Assembly (NCBI GenBank): GCA_023390815.1
Contig: JAEWCC010000053.1
Coordinates: forward strand, 1-54,399
Origin: Bacillota bacterium
GTDB taxonomy: Bacteria; Bacillota; Clostridia; Christensenellales; SZUA-584
Direction: 5' to 3'
Length of the DNA stretch: 54,399 bases
Under the pieces are notes generated by a model, which worked only from the letters and a program-made list of their open reading frames with translations, ran no database searches and was not told the DNA's origin. The number at the start of each line of letters is the position of its first letter. Within the stretch, counting starts at the first letter, position 1. Shown here piece by piece: positions 49,294 through 54,399 of this stretch. Both the position numbers and the translations under genes were made by a program.

Positions 49294-50223
49294 TCAGTAA
49301 GGGAAGTATTGCTGCACGAAATAGATGACCATGGGCAGCGTGATGGTGCAGAGTACGGTGGTGACGACGACGACCTGCGCCGTATAGCCGGGTTCGTTGT
49401 CGAACTCGCGCGCGAAGATGGCAGCGTTGAGCGCCGTCGGGGTGGAGATGCCTACAATGAGCGCCTGCGCGAGCAGGCCTTTGATCCCGAGCAGCAGCAC
49501 AAACGAGAAACCGAGCAGCGGCGCGGAGAGAATTTTCACGGCGGTCGTTGCCATGACGCGGCCCAAGTTCTTTGTGAGACGCACGTCGGCGAGCTGCACG
49601 CCGAGCGCAATGAGCGCGAGGCCGATAAACGCATTGTCCATATAATCCAGCGGCACCATAATCATCTGCGGCAGCGTGACATGGGTGAGACGCAGAACAA
49701 CGGCCAGCACCATCGCGTAGAGCACGGGCATTTTGGCAATGGTGAGCAGCGCCTGACGGCGCGAGGCGTGGCCTGCGCTGGCCTGGTAAACGCCCACTGT
49801 GGAGGAAGTGATGTTCTGGAACAGCACGATGAGCAGCTGCGAAGCCGTAGCGATCGGGCTGCTATGAAACTCCAGATCGATCAGCGGGAAGCCGTAGTTG
49901 CCGGTGTTGATGAGCATCAATATATTGTTGGTGGCGTTGCGCATGCTTTTGGGGAACCGCATCAGCGCGCTGTAAACGCGGCTGATGATGTAGAGCGCGG
50001 CCATCAGCATCGCGCTGTACGCCGCCACCGTAAGCACCATATCCAGCGTAAAATCCGACTCCAGCATGCGGATAAACACCATCGCCGGGATCAGCAAGTA
50101 TATCTGCAGCTTGATGAACGTCCTTACATCGGTTTTGAATATCTTCTGGAACCCGTACCCCGCCGCGATCAATATCATGATCGGCAGGGAGATGTTAACC
50201 AGTATGCCTAAAAGCTCGCCCAT
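49294..50223 (-). CDS. AEC family transporter
   Basis: 309 residues with ten predicted TM helices. The family motif is NTGNYGFPL near residues 107-115, and the C-terminal repeat has GISTPTALNAAIFAREFDNE. AAGGGATGGC precedes ATG 50223. The family (auxin efflux carrier-like) moves organic acids such as malate. Expressed alone; the substrate is unknown. Confidence 0.88.
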   Translation of the reverse strand: MGELLGILVNISLPIMILIAAGYGFQKIFKTDVRTFIKLQIYLLIPAMVFIRMLESDFTLDMVLTVAAYSAMLMAALYIISRVYSALMRFPKSMRNATNNILMLINTGNYGFPLIDLEFHSSPIATASQLLIVLFQNITSSTVGVYQASAGHASRRQALLTIAKMPVLYAMVLAVVLRLTHVTLPQMIMVPLDYMDNAFIGLALIALGVQLADVRLTKNLGRVMATTAVKILSAPLLGFSFVLLLGIKGLLAQALIVGISTPTALNAAIFAREFDNEPGYTAQVVVVTTVLCTITLPMVIYFVQQYFPY

Positions 50224-50320
50224 GCAGCCATCCCTTCAATGCCCAATGCGTCCATTATAGCAGGTTATCAGGATGTGTAAACAATGGACACGTATAAATG
50301 GCACGGGTATGCATAGTAAG

Positions 50321-50349
50321 ACAAAACGGCTTGGAGAAATCCAAGCCGT
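50321..50349 (-). terminator. Terminator of the AraC-type gene, with twin hairpin
   Basis: ACGGCTTGGA (50326-50335) and TCCAAGCCGT (50340-50349) with a GAAA loop; the minus strand continues TTTGTC. A nearly identical hairpin (CGGCCCGGA-GAAA-TCCGAGCCG, 50410-50431) lies between it and the gene, with a T run on the plus strand. Confidence 0.7.
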
Positions 50350-50446
50350 CAGGCTGTTTAAAAAGTGCCTGTAATTCTTTAGGCGCAGAGTGCCTGAAGA
50401 ATCTTATCACGGCCCGGAGAAATCCGAGCCGCTTTTGCATGGGCGT

Positions 50447-51370
50447 TTACAGTACCTGCACGGGGATGCAGATGTCCACCGGCATCTTGCTTTCACAGTC
50501 CGCGCTGTCACTGGTATAGCGCTCGAAGCAGGGTTCGTTCGCAGGCGTGTAACCGCTGCTCGGCAGCCATCCGCTGTACATACTGGCCCAGGCTTCACCG
50601 TACTCGCCATTTTTAAGATCGAAATGTCCTACGGCGTAGGTACCGCCGAAGGCTTCCATCTCACACACCTCGCCCGATACGGCGGCATTGCCCGCAGGGA
50701 CACTTACGCTGATGCGCAGCTTGGTTTCCTCCGTGATGGCCGGGTCGTCGTGATACAGCACGTACGTGACGGAAGTATCCACGCCCCTCGGCTTGGCCCA
50801 CGCGAACAGCCGCCCATAGAGGCTCTCGAATAGCTGCGGGTCGTTTGCGTACGGCCCGACGTAGCGGATGTACGCAAGCCGCGTCTTTTCAATTTTTTCG
50901 ATGCTGACAACAGGATTCATAATTTCCCTCCTCGTTTCTGTGATGATCCCATTGTAGCGCGATGAGTCTTCCGGCGCTTCCCCGCGGTTGCGCAGCAGTT
51001 GACCGAGATTGCCTTCCGCTTGACCGTGGTTGCGGTGCCGGAACTCCGACGGTGCGCAGCCAAAGCGCTTTTTGAACAAACGGCAGAAAACCGCGTGCGA
51101 GGAAAAGCCGCATTCCACTGCAATCTCGGTGACGGGTATCCCCGGCTTGGCGCATAGCAGCGTTGCGGCGCGCTCGGTGCGCAGCCGAGTGATGAACTGG
51201 AACAGCGTTTCGCCCGTCATGGCGGCGAAGATGCGGTGAAAGTGGTATTCGGAAAACCCCGCGACGGACGCGAGTTCTAAAAGCGTCAGTTCGCTGCCAA
51301 GATTGCGGTCGATATAATCGCTGACGAGGTTGATACGGCGGATGTATTCTCCGGCCTGACCGGGGTTCAT
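50447..51370 (-). CDS. AraC-type regulator with GyrI-like effector domain
   Basis: 307 residues, GGAGG before ATG 51370. The N-terminal AraC domain has two HTH units (LTLLELASVAGFSEYHFHRI; PVTEIAVECGFSSHAVFCRL, then FGCAPSEFRH). The C-terminal GyrI-like domain (EKTRLAYIRYVGPY, TYAVGHFDLKNGEYGEAW, ...DICIPV) binds drugs or other aromatic ligands. Such proteins activate efflux or detoxification genes. Confidence 0.92.
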   Translation of the reverse strand: MNPGQAGEYIRRINLVSDYIDRNLGSELTLLELASVAGFSEYHFHRIFAAMTGETLFQFITRLRTERAATLLCAKPGIPVTEIAVECGFSSHAVFCRLFKKRFGCAPSEFRHRNHGQAEGNLGQLLRNRGEAPEDSSRYNGIITETRREIMNPVVSIEKIEKTRLAYIRYVGPYANDPQLFESLYGRLFAWAKPRGVDTSVTYVLYHDDPAITEETKLRISVSVPAGNAAVSGEVCEMEAFGGTYAVGHFDLKNGEYGEAWASMYSGWLPSSGYTPANEPCFERYTSDSADCESKMPVDICIPVQVL

Positions 51371-51485
51371 GATGTGCCTCCGTTTTTTCTTTAATATACC
51401 ATATTGCAACCGGTTTGAGCAAAATATATGTATAAAATCCTACCCATGTAGGCAGAATGATCAATATTAAAGTGCGGAGGTTGCC

Positions 51486-52526
51486 ATGTTTTCGTTTTCT
51501 AACCTTTTGCCCTGCCTGGGGATCGATCTGGGCACGGCCAATACGCTGGTATATATGAAGGGGAAAGGCGTCATTATCAATGAGCCTTCGGTCGTCGTGA
51601 TGAAGAACAACCGCAAGGATATTCTTGCGGTGGGCGAGGAAGCCAAGAAGATGATCGGCCGGACGCCCGGCAGCATCGTTGCGGTATGGCCCCTGAAGGA
51701 CGGCGTTATCGCTGACTACAACATCACCGAGATGCTGCTCAAATACTTCATCCGCAAGGCGGCGCCGCAGGGCTTTTTATTCGTACGCAGTCCAAGGGTG
51801 CTGATCTGCGTGCCGTGCGGCATCACCGAGGTGGAGCGACGCGCGGTAGAGGACGCGGCCCGGGCCGCGGGCGCGAGGGATGTCGCGCTGATTGAGGAAC
51901 CCATGGCGGCAGCCATGGGCGCAGGGCTGGATGTGCATCAGGCCAAGGGGAGCATGATTGTGGATATCGGCGGGGGCACCACCGAGGTCGCCGTGATATC
52001 GCTCGGCGGAATCGTGACGTCGCGCTCGCTGCGTGTGGGCGGAAACCATATGGACGAGGCCATCATGAAGTATGTGAAGGCGCAGTTCGGCATGATCGTA
52101 GGGGAAAGCACCGCAGAACAGCTCAAGATATCGCTCGGCAGCGCGGCGGATACCGGAAATAACGCTTCGATGGAGGTGCGCGGGCGCGACATAGACACCG
52201 GCCTGCCCAAGTCCATCAGCGTGAACGCGGCGGCCATCCGCGAGGCGCTCAGCGAACCGGTCAAGGCCATCGTGGATACCGTCAGGGACGTGCTCGCGAA
52301 AACGCCGCCGGAACTCGCTGCGGACATCATCAGCGAGGGTATCGTGCTTTCGGGCGGGGGTTCGCTGCTGCCCGGCATCAACCGGCTGATCGCGCGCGTG
52401 ACGGGTATGCCGGTGCGCAGGGCGGATAATCCGCTCGAAGCCGTGGCACTGGGCGCCGGAATCGCAATCGACGATGAGCAGGACGAAATCGGCGAACGCG
52501 AGGAAGCCGCACAGATCGAAATTTAA
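51486..52526 (+). CDS. Rod-shape-determining protein, MreB/Mbl type
   Basis: 346 residues, GGAGG before ATG 51486. Actin-like ATPase motifs: GIDLGTANTLVYMKGKGV (phosphate 1), VDIGGGTTEVAVISLGGI (phosphate 2), LSGGGSLLPGI (adenosine). It polymerises under the membrane and directs lateral wall synthesis. It is not followed by mreC/mreD, so it may be an Mbl- or MreBH-like paralogue; the sequence alone does not settle which. Confidence 0.93.
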   Translation: MFSFSNLLPCLGIDLGTANTLVYMKGKGVIINEPSVVVMKNNRKDILAVGEEAKKMIGRTPGSIVAVWPLKDGVIADYNITEMLLKYFIRKAAPQGFLFVRSPRVLICVPCGITEVERRAVEDAARAAGARDVALIEEPMAAAMGAGLDVHQAKGSMIVDIGGGTTEVAVISLGGIVTSRSLRVGGNHMDEAIMKYVKAQFGMIVGESTAEQLKISLGSAADTGNNASMEVRGRDIDTGLPKSISVNAAAIREALSEPVKAIVDTVRDVLAKTPPELAADIISEGIVLSGGGSLLPGINRLIARVTGMPVRRADNPLEAVALGAGIAIDDEQDEIGEREEAAQIEI

Positions 52527-52624
52527 CCTGAACCCCTTTTGCGTGCCTTGTGGAGATATTTCTTCGCGGGGTGCGCTTAATTTTTTCTGTCAACCGTCAT
52601 GTCCGTAAAAAAACCCTTTTTAAG

Positions 52625-52653
52625 TTGACCATCCTTGCGAAAAAATATATAAT
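52625..52653 (+). promoter_or_regulatory. Promoter of nifJ
   Basis: TTGACC (52625-52630), 17-bp spacer, TATAAT (52648-52653). Confidence 0.82.
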
Positions 52654-52666
52654 TGTTTGGAATGTC

Positions 52667-52694
52667 TTTTAGGCTATTGACCGGACGCCTAAAA
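52667..52694. promoter_or_regulatory. Inverted repeat in the nifJ leader
   Basis: TTTTAGGC (52667-52674) and GCCTAAAA (52687-52694) are perfect inverted copies separated by 12 bp, starting 13 bp after the -10. It could be a repressor site or an RNA hairpin. Confidence 0.5.
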
Positions 52695-52745
52695 ACGCCG
52701 CGGTTGGATATAGTAAATTTGTGATATCTTTGAGGAGGAGACAAA

Positions 52746-54399
52746 ATGGCGAACAAACAGACGATTGATGGCAATACCGCCGCCGCTCACGTAGCATATG
52801 CGTTTTCGGATGTCGGCGCGATTTACCCCATCACACCATCATCGCCCATGGCAGAAATCTGCGACGAATGGGCGGCTCATGATAGAAAGAACATGTTCGG
52901 GCAGAAGATGCGCATTGCAGAGATGCAGAGTGAAGCGGGCGCGGCGGGCGCTGTGCATGGTTCACTCGCCACAGGCGCTTTCACTTCGACGTTTACCGCG
53001 TCGCAGGGCCTGCTGCTGATGATCCCCAACATGTACAAGATCGCGGGCGAACTGCTGCCGTGCGTGTTCCACGTCACGGCGAGATCCCTTGCGGCGCATG
53101 CGCTGTCGATCTTCGGTGATCACAGCGACGTGATGTCCACGCGCCAGACCGGCTTTGCCATGCTCGCATCGAACAGCGTGCAGGAAGTCATGGATATGGC
53201 TGCGGTTTCGCACCTTGCCACGCTGAAATCTAAAGTGCCTTTCCTGCATTTCTTCGACGGCTTCCGCACCTCTCACGAAGTGCAGAAGGTCGAGCTGCTT
53301 GACTATGAAAAACTCGCTGAGCTGGCTGACAAGAAGGCGATTGCGGAGTTCCGCGCGCGCGCGATGAACCCCGAGCATCCGCACCTGCAGGGCACGGCGC
53401 AGAACCCGGACATCTACTTCCAGGGCCGCGAAGCCGCGAACAAGTTCTACGACGCGGTACCGGCTATCGTCGAGTCCGTGATGGACGAGTTCTACAAGGC
53501 TTTCGGACGCAAATACGGCCTGTTCGATTACGTTGGCGCACCCGATGCGGAGAACGTGATCGTACTGATGGGCAGCGGCGCTGAAACCGTCGAAGAGTCC
53601 ATCAACTATCTCAATGCGCGCGGCTACAAGGTTGGCGCGATCAAGGTTCGTTTGTACCGCCCGTTCTCGGCGAAGCACTTCATCGACGTGCTGCCGAAAA
53701 CCGTCAAGAAGATCGCGGTGCTCGACCGCACGAAGGAGCCCGGCGCGCTGGGCGAACCGCTTTATCAGGACATCATTACCGCGCTGGCTGAGACGGGCAG
53801 AACCGCTCAGGTCATCGGCGGCCGGTACGGCCTGTCCTCCAAGGAATTCACGCCCTCGATGGTTAAGGCAGTGTACGATAACCTCGCGGGCGCGATGAAG
53901 AACCACTTCACCGTGGGTATTAACGACGACGTAACAAACCTGTCGCTCGATTATTCCGACAAGATCGACGCGGCTCCCGAGGGTACGTACCGCTGCAAGT
54001 TCTATGGCCTCGGCAGCGATGGCACGGTCGGCGCGAACAAGAACTCGATCAAGATCATCGGCGACCATACCGATATGAACGCACAGGGCTACTTCAGCTA
54101 CGACTCCAAGAAGTCCGGCGGCCTCACGGTTTCGCATCTGCGCTTCGGCAAAAAGGCCATCCAGTCGGCGTACCTCATCGACGTCGCGGACTTTATCGCG
54201 TGCCACAACCCGTCCTACGTGACGCGGTATGACATGCTCTCCGAAGCCAAAGAAGGTGGCGTGTTCCTCTTAAACTCCCCCTGGTCGGCGGAGCAGATGG
54301 AATGCGAGCTGCCCGCGGTGGTCAAGAACGCCATTGCGAAGAAGAAGCTGAAATTCTACAACATCGACGCGATCAAGCTGGCTGAAGAAGCGGGCATGG
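52746..54399 (+). CDS. nifJ: Pyruvate:ferredoxin (flavodoxin) oxidoreductase, N-terminal half (partial)
   Basis: ATG 52746 with AGGAGG 7 nt upstream; the frame is open to the window end (551 residues of about 1170). Domain I starts with DGNTAAAHVAYAFSDVGAIYPITPSSPMAE, the ThDP-pyrimidine part with AEMQSEAGAAGAVHGSL. Domain II contains VIVLMGSGAETVEE and KVRLYRPFSAKHF, domain III begins in the visible part (GADGTVGANKNSIKIIGD-like text). The enzyme oxidises pyruvate to acetyl-CoA and CO2, reducing ferredoxin; central to anaerobic metabolism. Cluster-binding and ThDP-pyrophosphate domains are outside the window. Confidence 0.96.
   Translation, partial: MANKQTIDGNTAAAHVAYAFSDVGAIYPITPSSPMAEICDEWAAHDRKNMFGQKMRIAEMQSEAGAAGAVHGSLATGAFTSTFTASQGLLLMIPNMYKIAGELLPCVFHVTARSLAAHALSIFGDHSDVMSTRQTGFAMLASNSVQEVMDMAAVSHLATLKSKVPFLHFFDGFRTSHEVQKVELLDYEKLAELADKKAIAEFRARAMNPEHPHLQGTAQNPDIYFQGREAANKFYDAVPAIVESVMDEFYKAFGRKYGLFDYVGAPDAENVIVLMGSGAETVEESINYLNARGYKVGAIKVRLYRPFSAKHFIDVLPKTVKKIAVLDRTKEPGALGEPLYQDIITALAETGRTAQVIGGRYGLSSKEFTPSMVKAVYDNLAGAMKNHFTVGINDDVTNLSLDYSDKIDAAPEGTYRCKFYGLGSDGTVGANKNSIKIIGDHTDMNAQGYFSYDSKKSGGLTVSHLRFGKKAIQSAYLIDVADFIACHNPSYVTRYDMLSEAKEGGVFLLNSPWSAEQMECELPAVVKNAIAKKKLKFYNIDAIKLAEEAGM

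Noticed and set aside
49291..50211. 306-codon plus-strand frame opposite the AEC transporter
   Set aside because: His/Arg/Glu-rich antisense shadow typical of GC-rich genes; the minus strand encodes a ten-helix transporter.
52962..54206. 414-codon minus-strand frame
   Set aside because: Antisense of nifJ, whose PFOR sequence on the plus strand is unmistakable.
1..54399. tRNA or rRNA genes
   Set aside because: I saw no cloverleaf with the conserved T-arm or rRNA core sequence; without a scanning program short tRNAs cannot be fully excluded.

Overview
The window (54.4 kb) looks like a chromosomal segment of a GC-rich, probably spore-forming Bacillota (Clostridia-type) bacterium. Supporting signs are a CotF-family spore coat gene, PadR and LemA/DUF2207 modules, a pyruvate:ferredoxin oxidoreductase, strong AGGAGG ribosome binding sites, and many TTGACA-N17-TATAAT promoters. 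The genus cannot be read from this sequence: there is no rRNA. One trait is atypical for Bacillota. The L27 gene (rpmA) encodes a protein starting directly at MAHKKG, with no cleavable N-terminal extension, and the Prp protease gene usually found between rplU and rpmA is missing.

Layout. 0-1.1 kb: end of an RNase E/G gene, then rplU and rpmA. 1.2-6.5 kb: a small DUF4177-like protein, an OGG-type DNA glycosylase, an RmlC-like epimerase lacking the catalytic tyrosine, a lone 2-oxoacid dehydrogenase E1 alpha/beta pair, and a DUF975 membrane protein. 6.5-10.6 kb: a membrane-anchored propeller-like protein behind a long leader, a YkuI-like EAL protein, and a nucleotidyltransferase. 10.7-12.8 kb: a decay patch with four single-base frame breaks (alpha/beta hydrolase, VOC protein, lipoprotein, unidentified fragment). 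12.8-13.8 kb: a flavin reductase and a Gly/Cys/Ile peptide built from two tandem repeats. 14.0-16.0 kb: a phage-like control remnant with divergent XRE regulators around a palindromic operator, a zinc ribbon, an ArpU/RinA-like protein and a BRCT protein. 16.1-19.9 kb: an AT-rich Gabija defence operon (gajAB) with an 11-bp-arm palindrome and a 32-codon leader ORF in front.

20-31.7 kb: HD hydrolase, DUF429 protein, diguanylate cyclase with an I-site, zincin protein, lemA and two DUF2207 genes (one truncated, with ACG where its start ATG should be), an ABC exporter behind a palindromic operator, an ATP-grasp ligase and a UbiA-family protein. 31.9-35.4 kb: an AT-rich orphan gene, a DUF6064-like membrane protein, and a 522-residue protein with a possible PD-(D/E)xK nuclease N-terminus. 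36-39.8 kb: GNAT, flavin oxidoreductase, remnant TetR beside a DHA2 drug exporter, and a cupin. 40-42.4 kb: a PadR operon with a HAAS/2TM protein and a giant protein made of ten copies of the same 2TM unit. 42.8-46.5 kb: an AT-rich 1246-residue STAND ATPase with a nuclease-like N-terminus. 46.7-54.4 kb: CotF, a PAS-PAS-GGDEF-HD-GYP protein, an AEC transporter, an AraC regulator, MreB/Mbl and the start of nifJ.

Two themes recur. First, three AT-rich islands (Gabija, the 31.9-33 kb orphan, the STAND gene) are inserted into a GC-rich backbone. This suggests repeated acquisition of defence-type genes. Second, intergenic gaps are filled by at least three families of dispersed palindromic repeats, often starting within 5-25 bp of a stop codon. 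The best candidates for undescribed biology are the ten-fold 2TM repeat protein with its PadR/HAAS partners, the 522-residue nuclease-like protein, the STAND protein with its altered nuclease motif, and the Gly/Cys/Ile peptide. All assignments come from reading the sequence and family memory; no database search was run.
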